DNA from: Novosphingobium sp. AAP83
GTDB taxonomy: Bacteria; Pseudomonadota; Alphaproteobacteria; Sphingomonadales; Sphingomonadaceae
Assembly: GCF_001295795.1 (NCBI RefSeq)
Contig: NZ_LJHY01000016.1
Coordinates: 248,001 to 312,000, forward strand
DNA length: 64,000 nucleotides
Reading direction: 5' to 3'
The translations under genes and the position numbers were made by a program. Under the pieces are notes generated by a model. The model was not told the DNA's origin. It saw only the letters and a list, made by a program, of their open reading frames with translations, and did not search any database. Every line of letters begins with the position of its first letter. The first letter of the stretch is position 1. Below, in pieces: positions 17,317 to 25,583 of this stretch.

Positions 17317-17679
17317 ATGAAAAAACCACCCCCGCCCCTATCCATCACCCGCGCCCGAAAGATGCGCCGCGAACCCACATTGGCCGAAGCCGCAATGTGG
17401 CGATTGCTTCGGGCGCAGTTCGCACCATGGCGCTTTCGCCGCCAAGTGCCGCTGGCCCACGCCATTTGCGATTTCGCCAGCCATCGCGCGCGGTTGGTGA
17501 TCGAAATTGACGGCGGGCAACATGGCGGCGCAGATGATGCCGCCCGCGATGCAATGATCGCGCGCGAAGGCTATCGCGTGGTGCGGTTCTGGAACAACGA
17601 GGTTTTGGACAATAGCGAGGGCGTGGCACAGGTTCTGGCCGGAGTGCTGCAACATGCACCCCCATCCAACCTGCGCTAG
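17317..17679 (+). CDS. DUF559 endonuclease-like protein
   Basis: A 120-residue protein of the DUF559 family, related to very-short-patch-repair and PD-(D/E)XK endonucleases. The fold core is visible: MRREPTLAEAAMWRLLR, FRRQVPLAHAICDFASHRAR, then LVIEIDGGQH with the Asp/Glu catalytic set, and GYRVVRFWNNEVLDN. No biochemical role is established that I can name. The gene is flanked by two 160-bp direct repeats, and its last residues (APPSNLR) and stop codon are encoded by the right repeat, so gene and repeats look like one unit. Confidence 0.85.
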   Translation: MKKPPPPLSITRARKMRREPTLAEAAMWRLLRAQFAPWRFRRQVPLAHAICDFASHRARLVIEIDGGQHGGADDAARDAMIAREGYRVVRFWNNEVLDNSEGVAQVLAGVLQHAPPSNLR

Positions 17680-17820
17680 CGGGCAAGCCCGCAAGCTACG
17701 GTATCCTTCCCCCATCGAGGGGGAAGGTTTCAATCTGGCAGCACTTCCCCTTCCGCCTTGATGGAAGAAGGATACGAAGGCTTGGCAGCTTGCTGCCTTA
17801 GCCGCAGTTGGATGGGGGTG
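17657..17820. repeat. Long imperfect-palindrome direct repeat, right copy (about 164 bp)
   Basis: The first 80 bp are identical to the left copy and the remainder differs at roughly ten positions. It has the same inverted termini (CACCCCCATCCAAC and GTTGGATGGGGGTG). Together the two copies bracket the DUF559 gene. Confidence 0.85.
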
Positions 17821-17858
17821 AGTGGCGGGGCGGTAGTTTAATATACTGCTCATGCCCG

Positions 17859-18041
17859 TCACCACTTGCCGCCGATGTCCTCAATCGCTTTGAGCAACGC
17901 GCGTTTGGAGGGCGTGCGGCGGGTGCCAGCGTTGCGAGGCACATTCACCCCGCCCAGCTCCGCCTCGCGCCGCGCGATCCGCGCGCCAAGGTCTTCTAGC
18001 GTGATGGCTTCACGCCGGGTACTGAAGGTCTTGAAGGCCAT
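17859..18041 (-). CDS. 60-residue hypothetical protein
   Basis: Starts MAFKTFSTRREAITLEDLGARIARREAEL and ends SKRALLKAIEDIGGKW. Highly charged, probably helical, with no signal peptide or cysteines. The frame is open further upstream, but this ATG begins the part with coding character. The codon use is GC-rich like the chromosome, unlike the AT-rich DNA beginning about 100 bp upstream. It sits at the edge of the accessory region; role unknown. Confidence 0.6.
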   Translation of the reverse strand: MAFKTFSTRREAITLEDLGARIARREAELGGVNVPRNAGTRRTPSKRALLKAIEDIGGKW

Positions 18042-18321
18042 GATTGCCCACCGTTTCCTCTGCGATACGGCGTTGCCTATAACCGAGATCAAGGCTCTCG
18101 CACAGAGCGTATAATGCACGCGCTTTCCCAACTTGTACTAAAATAGACAGAAATGCAAATTTCTCTACTCTGCGCAAAAATCGAAAAGAGGAAAAATGCA
18201 CTTTGGCAAATCCGATAAATTTCATGATAATCATATATTTAACACCCTCTAAATGTTTAGAAATATTTTCATTAAATATCATTATTGACATTTTCTTGTA
18301 AACCATCTCAAAACTAAGAAA
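18042..18321. other. AT-rich boundary region upstream of the NACHT gene
   Basis: Base composition drops sharply near 18120. The region probably contains the promoter of the NACHT gene. A minus-strand frame here has no coding character. Confidence 0.6.
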
Positions 18322-19272
18322 ATGCGAAAGAGCCAAACTATGAATGATGCGGATCTTGCCAAGATACTAACTGCTGCCACTCCAGCAACCTTCAAAATAT
18401 TTTCTGAGGCATTTTCGCGAACCTCATCTGGTTTAAAAGTCGCAGGACGTAAAGCGCTTATAGGTGCTATGTCTTCTCTACAGGGCTATAGTAAATATCT
18501 TGAAGAAACTCATGAGCGCGTAGCAACATTTAAGAGCTTTGCAAATCCTTCAGAGCCAGTAAAAATCCTAGATCATTTTGTAACGACGAAATTACAAAAA
18601 AAGAAAGACGAAGTTTTTGATCACGACTATATTGTTGATTTAGCATCACGAAGATCAAAAATCGTAGTTTCTGCAAGCGCCGGCTACGGAAAAAGTATGC
18701 TGATGAAGCTTATATCGCTCCATCTGTTCGAAAATCCAAATGGAAAAATTCCGCTTTTTTGCGAATTACGGCATTTGAATAGGATTAAATCACCAAATAT
18801 TATTGACTATATCCACTTAAATTATAAACAAAATTCTGACGTAAACCGGTCTTCACTTGAAAAAGGATTAGAAAATGGTGCATTTTGCTTTATATTGGAT
18901 GGTTTCGATGAGTTAAACCACGAGATCAGACCCATAATTGAGGATCAGATACTTACTTTAAGCAGTCAATACCCGAAAAATTCATTTATCGTATCTGGGC
19001 GACCTGATGAACGCTTTGACTCATGGAGGTCCTTCAGAACTTTTAAAATACTACCAATGGCTAAAACTCAAGTTATAGAATTAATTAGTAAATTAAACTA
19101 TGACTCCGGGACAAAAAGAAGATTTATTGAAAAGATCAAAAAGGGAGGATTGTATGAAACTCACGAGAGTTTTTTATCCACCCCTTTACTTGCAATTCTA
19201 ATGCTACTAACATTTGAAGAAAATGCAAACATTCCAGATAAAATTCACCTTTTTTTACAACAAGGCATTTGA
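18322..19272 (+). CDS. NACHT-domain STAND NTPase, 5-prime part (frameshifted)
   Basis: N-terminal 316 residues of a bacterial NLR-like protein. A short helical N-terminal region (about 1-105) is followed by the NACHT NTPase: Walker A VSASAGYGKSMLMK (about 117-129), Walker B CFILDGFDEL (about 189-198), and SFIVSGRPDE, the arginine-bearing sensor region. Bacterial NACHT proteins are anti-phage sensors. The frame ends at a TGA just after a T7 tract, and the rest of the protein continues in the +1 frame. A second ATG six codons in has the better ribosome-binding site (AAAGAG). Strongly AT-rich, so probably horizontally acquired. Confidence 0.85.
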   Translation: MRKSQTMNDADLAKILTAATPATFKIFSEAFSRTSSGLKVAGRKALIGAMSSLQGYSKYLEETHERVATFKSFANPSEPVKILDHFVTTKLQKKKDEVFDHDYIVDLASRRSKIVVSASAGYGKSMLMKLISLHLFENPNGKIPLFCELRHLNRIKSPNIIDYIHLNYKQNSDVNRSSLEKGLENGAFCFILDGFDELNHEIRPIIEDQILTLSSQYPKNSFIVSGRPDERFDSWRSFRTFKILPMAKTQVIELISKLNYDSGTKRRFIEKIKKGGLYETHESFLSTPLLAILMLLTFEENANIPDKIHLFLQQGI

Positions 19273-20182
19273 AACTTTATTCCATAAGCATGATGCTATG
19301 AAAGAGCAGTACGATAGACAAAGAAAATCTAATTTACAAATTGACTCTTTTTCGCGAATTTTTTCAATTTTTTGTTTAAAAACTTATGTGCTTGAAAAGA
19401 TTGAATTTAACAAAATAGAACTAATACAGCATGTCAAAGATGCTATACGTTATGAAAACATTGACATTTCTTTTAATGATTTAATTTTTGACCTAGAAGA
19501 GGCTGTTTGCTTACTTCAAAGAGAAGGCTTGTCTTACTTTTTTGTTCACAGATCGTTTCAGGAATACTTCACAGCTTTGTTTTTGGCACATTGCCCAGAA
19601 GACGTACGAGACACATTTATAGATGAAGTTTGCACAAGGCATTGGGATAATGTCTTATCAATGCTGTACGATATGGCATCTTCTCAGCTAGAACCAAGTT
19701 GGGTAGCCAGAAATTCCGATAACTACATTGAGAAATATGGGTTAACTTCTGCTAAAATTCACCCATTGTTTGGAAGATTTAGAAGCATAATACTAAATAA
19801 AAACTCAAATGGATTTCGTGTTTTTCATCTTTCGGCAGGCCCTGCTTGGAATTTCATTTCGGCAATGCGGCGATTTTACCCTGAAATAATGCAAGACTTC
19901 GGCACTTTGGACTTCGATGAGCTGGAAAAATTCGCTATTTCTGCTGGGAAGCGAGTCGGAGATGATAGTTTCATTCGTGAGATCGATATTGGAATAAATT
20001 CACTTGAAGGAAATACCTTTGAAATTCTTATATCCGATATACCTATGGATATCTTGGAAAAAACAAAAATTACGAAGTTCACCGAAAACGAATTCAAGTC
20101 TATAAAGGCAATACGATCTGGCATTGGCAAAGATCAGGAAATGAAATCAAATTTTTTAAATTCGCTGTTTAAAGAATCCTGA
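19214..20182 (+). CDS. NACHT-domain STAND NTPase, 3-prime part (frameshifted)
   Basis: Continuation of the same protein in the +1 frame. From about 19256 it reads YNKAFETLFHKHDAMKEQYD, which joins naturally to the upstream half. It contains the helical segment typical of NACHT proteins ending in YFFVHRSFQEYFTALFLA, then a C-terminal region of about 200 residues that I do not recognise and which could be the sensor or effector part. The residues before 19256 are out-of-frame translation. With one T removed from the T7 tract the whole protein would be about 620 residues. Confidence 0.8.
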   Translation: MKKMQTFQIKFTFFYNKAFETLFHKHDAMKEQYDRQRKSNLQIDSFSRIFSIFCLKTYVLEKIEFNKIELIQHVKDAIRYENIDISFNDLIFDLEEAVCLLQREGLSYFFVHRSFQEYFTALFLAHCPEDVRDTFIDEVCTRHWDNVLSMLYDMASSQLEPSWVARNSDNYIEKYGLTSAKIHPLFGRFRSIILNKNSNGFRVFHLSAGPAWNFISAMRRFYPEIMQDFGTLDFDELEKFAISAGKRVGDDSFIREIDIGINSLEGNTFEILISDIPMDILEKTKITKFTENEFKSIKAIRSGIGKDQEMKSNFLNSLFKES

Positions 20183-20237
20183 AATTTAACGAGATTTCAA
20201 TAATTTTGGTTAAGTTGAGGTTATGTTTGCTCACGTG

Positions 20238-20301
20238 AGTTTCGGGGAGAGTTTCGGGGACAGGGAGAGTTTCGGGAGTTTCGGGGACAGTATACTTAAC
20301 T
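20238..20301 (+). repeat. Four AGTTTCGGG units ending in GGGGACAGTATACTTAA
   Basis: Near-tandem copies begin at 20238, 20250, 20268 and 20277; the last runs into CGGGGACAGTATACTTAACT. I recall this string from the ends of REP-associated (Y1) transposase loci in other genomes, but no transposase gene is present here. Confidence 0.55.
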
Positions 20302-20486
20302 CGCGCCTGTGGGCGACACCACAAGGGCAAGCTAGATTTCGCAATCCGTGGCCCTTCGCGCCTTCCCCTTCGTGTCTTTGCGCCTTTGGGCGAACTCCAT
20401 TTCTCCGAATCTCCGCGCGAAACAGCCTTTCCTGCTCTCTCTTACCCCACCGCGGCTCCGCATCGGTCGTCCGAAAAAAAGCCCCA

Positions 20487-20505
20487 TCCCGGGTCAGACC
20501 CGGGA
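20487..20505. repeat. TCCCGGGTCAGACCCGGGA palindrome
   Basis: A 19-bp near-perfect palindrome of the short intergenic REP type. It lies about 90 bp beyond the uvrA stop codon and could act as a transcript-end hairpin. Confidence 0.6.
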
Positions 20506-20595
20506 AGACGGGAATGGATGGTGAGGGAACGGGCTTTGCCACACACTTTGCGCGCGCCCCCTCTCCCAACCCTGTCCCCTCAAGGGGTGACACCC

Positions 20596-23544
20596 TCATC
20601 GCACCAGCAACGGCGCCAGATAGTGCCCCGTGAAGCTGCGGGCGTTCTTCGCCACAACTTCCGGCGTGCCTTCGGCCACGATTTCACCGCCGCGCACGCC
20701 GCCTTCGGGGCCGAGGTCGATGATCCAGTCGGCGGTTTTGATCACGTCGAGGTTGTGTTCGATCACGACGACGCTGTTGCCTTGTTCGACGAGGCGGTGG
20801 AGCACTTCGAGGAGTTTGCGCACGTCTTCGAAGTGGAGGCCGGTGGTGGGTTCATCAAGGATGTAGAGCGTTTGGCCGGTGGAGCGGCGGGCGAGTTCCT
20901 TGGCGAGTTTGACGCGTTGCGCTTCGCCGCCTGACAGCGTGGTGGCCTGCTGGCCGACTTTGACATAGCCGAGGCCGACTTCGTTGAGCATGTGCATCCG
21001 GTCGCGGATCGGGGGCACGGCTTTGAAGAATTCCTCGGCGTCCTCGATCGTCATATCAAGGATATCGGCGATGGAGTGGCCCTTGAATTTCACCTCAAGC
21101 GTCTCGCGGTTGTAACGTTTGCCGTCACACTCCTCGCACGTCACGTAAACGTCGGGCAGGAAGTGCATTTCGATCTTGATCAGGCCATCGCCGGTGCACT
21201 TTTCACAGCGCCCGCCTTTGACATTGAAGCTGAACCGGCCCGGCTTGTACCCGCGCGCGGCGGATTCGGGCAGGCCTGCGAACCAATCGCGGATCAGGGT
21301 GAAGCTGCCGGTGTAGGTGGCAGGGTTTGAGCGCGGGGTGCGGCCGATGGGGGACTGGTCAATCTCGATCACCTTGTCGCAGTGTTCGAGGCCTTTGATC
21401 GCATCATGCGCGCCTGCGATCACGCGCGCGCCGTTCAATTGGCGCGCGGCTCCGGCGTGGAGCGTATCGATGGTGAAGCTGGACTTGCCCGAGCCGGACA
21501 CGCCGGTGACACAGGTGAAGGTGCCAAGCGGGATCTTTGCGCTGACGTTTTGCAGATTGTTGGCGCGCGCGCCCTCAACACTGATGAACAGGCCGTTGCC
21601 CTTGCGGCGCTTTTTGGGAACTTCGATGCGGCGGGTGCCGGTGAGGTATTGGCCGGTGAGGCTGTCAGGGCTGTCAAGAATGTCTTGCAACTTGCCCTGC
21701 GCGACGATCTGGCCGCCGTGGACGCCCGCGCCGGGGCCGAGATCGACCACGTGATCGGCGGTGCGGATGGCGTCTTCGTCATGCTCCACCACGATCACCG
21801 TATTGCCAAGATCGCGCAGGCGCTTGAGCGTGATCAGCAGGCGGTCATTATCGCGCTGGTGCAGGCCGATGGAGGGTTCATCGAGCACGTAGAGCACGCC
21901 CGAGAGGCCAGAGCCGATCTGGCTGGCCAAGCGGATGCGCTGGCTTTCGCCGCCCGAGAGCGTGCCCGAGGTGCGATCAAGGTTGAGGTAATCGAGGCCG
22001 ACGTTGTTGAGGAAGCCGAGGCGCTCGTTGATTTCCTTGAGGATGGACTTGGCGATCTGGCTTTGCTGGCTGGTGAGCTGGGCATCGAGCGCGCCGTACC
22101 ATTCAACCGCAGCGGCGACCGAGAAGTGCGTGACGGTGGAGATATCGGTGCCCGCAACCTTGACGCTGAGCGCTTCGGGTTTGAGGCGCTTGCCTTCGCA
22201 GGTTTCGCACGGTTGCGCGGTCTGGAACTTGTTAAGCTCCTCGCGCATCCACGCGCTCTCGGTTTGCAGGAGGCGGCGGTTGAGGTTGCCGATGACGCCT
22301 TCGAACGCCTTTTGGACGGTGTAGGACTTCTTGCCATCGATGAAGGTGAGCGGCACGGCCTTGCCGCCGGTGCCGTAGAGGATGATGAGCTGGACTTCGC
22401 CCGGCAGTTGGGACCACGGCGTTTCCAGCTTGAAGCCGAAGTGGCCCGCGAGGCTGGCGAGGACCTGCATGTAATAGGGCGACGGCGGGTTGGACTTTGC
22501 CCAGGGGACGATTGCGCCCTGCTTCAGGGACAGGTTTTCGTTGGGGACGACGAGTTGCGGATCGAACAGCAGCTTTTCGCCAAGGCCATCGCACGCGGGG
22601 CATGCGCCCTGGGGGGCGTTGAACGAGAACAAGCGCGGTTCGAGCGCATCGATGGTGAAGCCGCTGACGGGGCAGGCGAACTTTTCGGAGAACACGATGC
22701 GGTTGGCGGGGAGACCGGTTTTCTTCATGCCGGATTTCTTGGCAGGTTCTGATGCCATTTCTGGCACAGGCCCACCCCCGGCCCCTCCCGCCTGCGGGAG
22801 GGGAGAAAGCTCCGCCACCGTCGTATCCGCAAGGTCGATATACACCAGCCCATCGGCCAATTTCAGCGCTTGTTCGAAGCTGTCGGCGAGGCGGGTTTGG
22901 ATGCCATCTTTGACCGCGATGCGATCAACCACCACTTCGATATCGTGCTTGAGCTTTTTATCGAGCGCGGGCGCATCTTCGATGGCCATCATTTCGCCAT
23001 TGATACGGACGCGGGTGTAGCCCGCTTTCTGCCATTCGAGCAGTTCCTTGCGGTATTCGCCCTTGCGGCCACGCACGGCGGGCGCGAGGAGATAGGCGCG
23101 GGTGCCTTCGGGCAGGGCCATCACGCGATCAACCATCTGGCTGACGGTTTGCGCGGCGATCGGCAGGCCGGTGGCGGGGCTGTAGGGCACGCCGATGCGC
23201 GCCCAGAGCAGGCGCATGTAATCGTAGATTTCGGTGACAGTCGCCACGGTGGAGCGCGGGTTGCGGCTGGTGGTCTTCTGTTCGATGCTGATGGCGGGGC
23301 TGAGGCCGTCGATATGTTCGACATCGGGCTTTTGCATCATTTCGAGGAACTGGCGCGCATAGGCCGAGAGACTCTCAACATAGCGGCGCTGCCCTTCGGC
23401 ATAGATCGTATCGAACGCGAGGCTGGATTTGCCCGAACCGGACAGGCCGGTGATGACGATCAGGCTATCGCGCGGGAGATCAATATCGATTCCCTTGAGG
23501 TTGTGTTCACGAGCGCCGCGGACGGAGATTGTATTAAGTGACAT
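20596..23544 (-). CDS. uvrA: Excinuclease ABC subunit UvrA
   Basis: Damage-recognition ATPase of nucleotide excision repair. Translation starts at the ATG giving [20 protein letters not shown] (982 residues), longer than the usual 940. Both ABC modules are present: Walker [21 protein letters not shown] and [14 protein letters not shown], signatures [16 protein letters not shown] and [16 protein letters not shown], and zinc modules including [10 protein letters not shown]. The first zinc pair reads CPVSG, as I recall for alphaproteobacterial UvrA. Between the first nucleotide-binding segment and that motif a stretch [16 protein letters not shown] is encoded by a GC-rich palindromic repeat. An SOS box lies just upstream. 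Confidence 0.98.
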   Translation of the reverse strand: MSLNTISVRGAREHNLKGIDIDLPRDSLIVITGLSGSGKSSLAFDTIYAEGQRRYVESLSAYARQFLEMMQKPDVEHIDGLSPAISIEQKTTSRNPRSTVATVTEIYDYMRLLWARIGVPYSPATGLPIAAQTVSQMVDRVMALPEGTRAYLLAPAVRGRKGEYRKELLEWQKAGYTRVRINGEMMAIEDAPALDKKLKHDIEVVVDRIAVKDGIQTRLADSFEQALKLADGLVYIDLADTTVAELSPLPQAGGAGGGPVPEMASEPAKKSGMKKTGLPANRIVFSEKFACPVSGFTIDALEPRLFSFNAPQGACPACDGLGEKLLFDPQLVVPNENLSLKQGAIVPWAKSNPPSPYYMQVLASLAGHFGFKLETPWSQLPGEVQLIILYGTGGKAVPLTFIDGKKSYTVQKAFEGVIGNLNRRLLQTESAWMREELNKFQTAQPCETCEGKRLKPEALSVKVAGTDISTVTHFSVAAAVEWYGALDAQLTSQQSQIAKSILKEINERLGFLNNVGLDYLNLDRTSGTLSGGESQRIRLASQIGSGLSGVLYVLDEPSIGLHQRDNDRLLITLKRLRDLGNTVIVVEHDEDAIRTADHVVDLGPGAGVHGGQIVAQGKLQDILDSPDSLTGQYLTGTRRIEVPKKRRKGNGLFISVEGARANNLQNVSAKIPLGTFTCVTGVSGSGKSSFTIDTLHAGAARQLNGARVIAGAHDAIKGLEHCDKVIEIDQSPIGRTPRSNPATYTGSFTLIRDWFAGLPESAARGYKPGRFSFNVKGGRCEKCTGDGLIKIEMHFLPDVYVTCEECDGKRYNRETLEVKFKGHSIADILDMTIEDAEEFFKAVPPIRDRMHMLNEVGLGYVKVGQQATTLSGGEAQRVKLAKELARRSTGQTLYILDEPTTGLHFEDVRKLLEVLHRLVEQGNSVVVIEHNLDVIKTADWIIDLGPEGGVRGGEIVAEGTPEVVAKNARSFTGHYLAPLLVR
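22770..22804 (-). repeat. GC-rich palindrome with tail, in-frame inside uvrA
   Basis: Core CCTCCCGCCTGCGGGAGG next to CCCACCCCCGGCC, the same composite unit as at 16765 and 48929. In the uvrA frame it encodes [12 protein letters not shown]. Confidence 0.85.
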
Positions 23545-23554
23545 GCGCGGCAGT

Positions 23555-23569
23555 GTTCCATATTTGTTC
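23555..23569. promoter_or_regulatory. LexA (SOS) box of uvrA, GTTC-N7-GTTC
   Basis: GTTCCATATTTGTTC matches the alphaproteobacterial LexA direct repeat exactly and lies 11 bp upstream of the uvrA start codon, where LexA binding would block transcription or initiation. Confidence 0.85.
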
Positions 23570-23750
23570 GATTTAGGCAAGAGCCCCCTGCCCCTTACTA
23601 GCGCATGTGGGGAGCGCGGGGTTGCAGCGCAATACGGGCTTTGGGGGATGCACAGCAGCAGCGGATGAAACGTCCGGTTTTGCGTGCTTTGTCGAAACCA
23701 TACAATTACGTGTTGCACATTATTGCTACACTAAGTCTTCGCAGTATTTG

Positions 23751-23957
23751 ATGGCTTGTCCGATGATCGTATCGTTACCCATGCATCGCCGACCTCTTGC
23801 GCAGAACCTGTTCTGGGCCGCAGATGAGGCGCGCCATGAACGTCCGGTAATATCGATGAAAGTGCGCGATAGCTTTCTGGGGTACTTTGCGGCCAACTTT
23901 GCTGCCGCCATGGTAGAGCATTGCCCGGGGATGGATCATCGGGCTGTGCGTGATTGA
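23751..23957 (+). CDS. Small hypothetical protein, 68 residues
   Basis: Possible gene in the 540-bp gap between uvrA and rpmE. It reads MACPMIVSLPMHRRPLAQNL and continues with ARHERPVISMKVRDSFLGYF, ending in a helix and MDHRAVRD. Amino-acid use looks protein-like from the third Met on (23781), but no ribosome-binding site is obvious before any of the candidate ATGs. Function unknown. Confidence 0.35.
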   Translation: MACPMIVSLPMHRRPLAQNLFWAADEARHERPVISMKVRDSFLGYFAANFAAAMVEHCPGMDHRAVRD

Positions 23958-23984
23958 GGGCAGCGATCCCCGGCCCCTCTCTCC

Positions 23985-24007
23985 TTCGACAAGCTCAGGA
24001 TGAGCGG
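23985..24007 (-). repeat. CCGCTCATCCTGAGCTTGTC element, copy 2
   Basis: Reverse-complement relative of the element at 9123-9145 with two differences, placed between the hypothetical ORF and the rpmE terminator. Confidence 0.6.
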
Positions 24008-24032
24008 GAGGGGGGACGAAGGGGGCGCAACG

Positions 24033-24065
24033 AAAAAGGGCGGCCTGTTGGGGCCGCCCTTTTTG
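24033..24065 (-). terminator. Rho-independent terminator downstream of rpmE (bidirectional)
   Basis: Stem GGGCGGCC/GGCCGCCC flanked by AAAAA and TTTTT, 19 bp after the rpmE stop. The symmetrical A and T runs let it serve both strands. Confidence 0.9.
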
Positions 24066-24083
24066 TTTTGATGCTGCGGGCGA

Positions 24084-24308
24084 TTAACGCTTGAGCGACA
24101 AGCCACCGAAGCGCTTGTTGAACTGGGCAACGCGGCCGCCCTGATCAAGCTGGCGCGTACCGCCGGTCCATGCCGGGTGCGACGTGGGATCGATTTCGAG
24201 AGCGAGGGTATCGCCTTCCTTGCCCCAGGTGGAGCGGGTTTCGAAAACGGTGCCGTCGGTCATCTGCACCTTGATCATGTGATAGTCGGGGTGAATGCCA
24301 GTCTTCAT
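24084..24308 (-). CDS. rpmE: Ribosomal protein L31, zinc-free form
   Basis: Large-subunit ribosomal protein at the intersubunit bridge. The 74 residues from [19 protein letters not shown] to [12 protein letters not shown] match alphaproteobacterial L31. There are no cysteines, so it lacks the CxxC zinc ribbon of type-1 L31. The frame is open upstream, but the homology and this ATG fix the start. It is the last gene of the block and is followed by a strong terminator. Confidence 0.95.
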   Translation of the reverse strand: MKTGIHPDYHMIKVQMTDGTVFETRSTWGKEGDTLALEIDPTSHPAWTGGTRQLDQGGRVAQFNKRFGGLSLKR

Positions 24309-24391
24309 GCGTGTAACTCCGGTGCGCAGCCGGTTCCGACCGGCCACAAGAATCTGTAGGGCGCGCGCCTAGCGCATAGTGCGCGTCTTGT

Positions 24392-24865
24392 CTAGGCGTC
24401 GGCGATCATGGCGGTGAAGCTGACTTCACAGGTGACTTTATCGCCGATCATCGCCTTTCCGGCGAATTTGCACACGCGCGAGCGCTTTTGCGTGAATTCG
24501 ACGTGGAGATCGAGGAGGACGCCGGGTTCCACAGGATTACGGAACTTGGCTTCTTCGATCGCCATGAAATAGACCAGCTTGCCTGAACCCGCGAGGCCGA
24601 GCGATTCGACCGCGAGCACCCCTGCTGCCTGCGCCAGCGCCTCGATCTGGAGGACGCCGGGCATGATCGGACGGCCGGGGAAATGGCCCTGAAAGAACTG
24701 CTCGTTCATCGATACGGCTTTCACCGCGTGGATACGCTCGTTCAGTGTGAGCGACACCACGCGGTCCACCAGCAGCAAGGGATAGCGATGCGGCAGCGCC
24801 GCCATCACCTTGCGCACATCATAATCGAGGATCACGCCATCGGGCGCAGTCGTTGGTTCAGTCAT
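24392..24865 (-). CDS. fabZ: 3-hydroxyacyl-[acyl-carrier-protein] dehydratase FabZ
   Basis: Hot-dog-fold dehydratase of type II fatty acid synthesis. The 157-residue protein shows [14 protein letters not shown], the catalytic [19 protein letters not shown] segment with its His, and [19 protein letters not shown]. It follows the skp gene by 40 bp and is presumably cotranscribed. In enterobacteria lpxD sits between these two genes and lpxA/lpxB follow; none of the three is here. Confidence 0.97.
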   Translation of the reverse strand: MTEPTTAPDGVILDYDVRKVMAALPHRYPLLLVDRVVSLTLNERIHAVKAVSMNEQFFQGHFPGRPIMPGVLQIEALAQAAGVLAVESLGLAGSGKLVYFMAIEEAKFRNPVEPGVLLDLHVEFTQKRSRVCKFAGKAMIGDKVTCEVSFTAMIADA

Positions 24866-24905
24866 CAGCCCCGGCCTTCTTTATGGTCTTTCCGGCGATC
24901 TGGTC

Positions 24906-25583
24906 TTACCGGCCTTCTGGCGCTTTTTTGGCGGCGGCAGGTGCAGCGGCGGCAGCGGCAGCCTGCTGGGCTGCGGCCTGAGCCTGCTGTTCACGCTGCG
25001 CGCGCGGCAGCCAGCCTGCTGGCGGGACAAGCGCAGCAGAAGGGATCAGCTTGTTCAACTCGGCCAGAATATCCTGATTGAGGTTGTAGGCCTGACCTGC
25101 CTTGATAACCGACTGGGAATCAAGGACGACAGTGATCTTCTTTTTGTCCATCGCGGCTTGCGTTGCGGTGTCGAGCTTGTCGCTGATCTGTTCGAGCACA
25201 TATTGCTGCGACAGGTTCAATGGCTCAAGAATCTTCTGGATTTCCGCTTCGCCAGCCTGCTGGATCTGCTGGATCTGTTCGTACTGCTGTTGCAGTGCTG
25301 CGCGGTTGGGCGCGGCTGCCTTGGCATCGGTTTCAAGCTTGGTGATCAGCGGGCGAAGCTGGGCTTCGATCTGGCCCTTGCGGACATTGGCCTGATCGAT
25401 CTGCGGCTTGTACGTAACAGGGCGCTGCTGCTGGGCAACGGTGAACGCGGCGGAGGCCTGAACCACCGCCGATGGATTGGCGATGGCAATGCCCGATACG
25501 ACGGCCTGAGCCGAGGCTGCGGTTGGTGCAACAGAAGCAAGGGCGATGCCGGCAAGAAGTGCGGCAGCAAAACGAATCTTCAT
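24906..25583 (-). CDS. skp: OmpH/Skp family periplasmic chaperone
   Basis: Periplasmic holdase that carries unfolded outer-membrane proteins to BamA. The 225-residue precursor has a signal peptide (cleavage near ASAQA), the OmpH core with long helical tentacles (for example AALQQQYEQIQQIQQAGEAE), VLDSQSVIKAGQAYNLNQDI, and an Ala/Gln-rich tail. Its ATG overlaps the bamA stop as TGATG, so the two are translationally coupled. Confidence 0.92.
   Translation of the reverse strand: MKIRFAAALLAGIALASVAPTAASAQAVVSGIAIANPSAVVQASAAFTVAQQQRPVTYKPQIDQANVRKGQIEAQLRPLITKLETDAKAAAPNRAALQQQYEQIQQIQQAGEAEIQKILEPLNLSQQYVLEQISDKLDTATQAAMDKKKITVVLDSQSVIKAGQAYNLNQDILAELNKLIPSAALVPPAGWLPRAQREQQAQAAAQQAAAAAAAPAAAKKAPEGR

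Larger units (their letters stand above)
20183..20595. other. Intergenic region with several repeats between the NACHT gene and uvrA
   Basis: No gene seen. It contains four AGTTTCGGG units at 20238-20287, the string GGGGACAGTATACTTAA, a GCGCCTTCCCC/TTTGCGCC tract, and a CCCGGGTCAGACCCGGG palindrome. The AT-rich DNA ends at about 20230. Confidence 0.7.

Noticed and set aside
17133..17865. Minus-strand frames over the DUF559 gene and its repeats
   Set aside because: They contain the same peptide (QAFVSF..QGGR..) from both repeat copies; translations of repeats, not genes.
18010..18336. 108-codon minus-strand frame upstream of the NACHT gene
   Set aside because: Crosses the composition boundary, begins inside the promoter region and has no ribosome-binding site.
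19250..19257. Programmed -1 frameshift: T-TTT-TTA slippery heptamer in the NACHT gene
   Set aside because: The heptamer is in the correct zero frame, but the continuing NACHT sequence is in the +1 frame, so a -1 shift would not make the full protein.
21382..22752. 456-codon plus-strand frame over uvrA
   Set aside because: Antisense shadow of uvrA.
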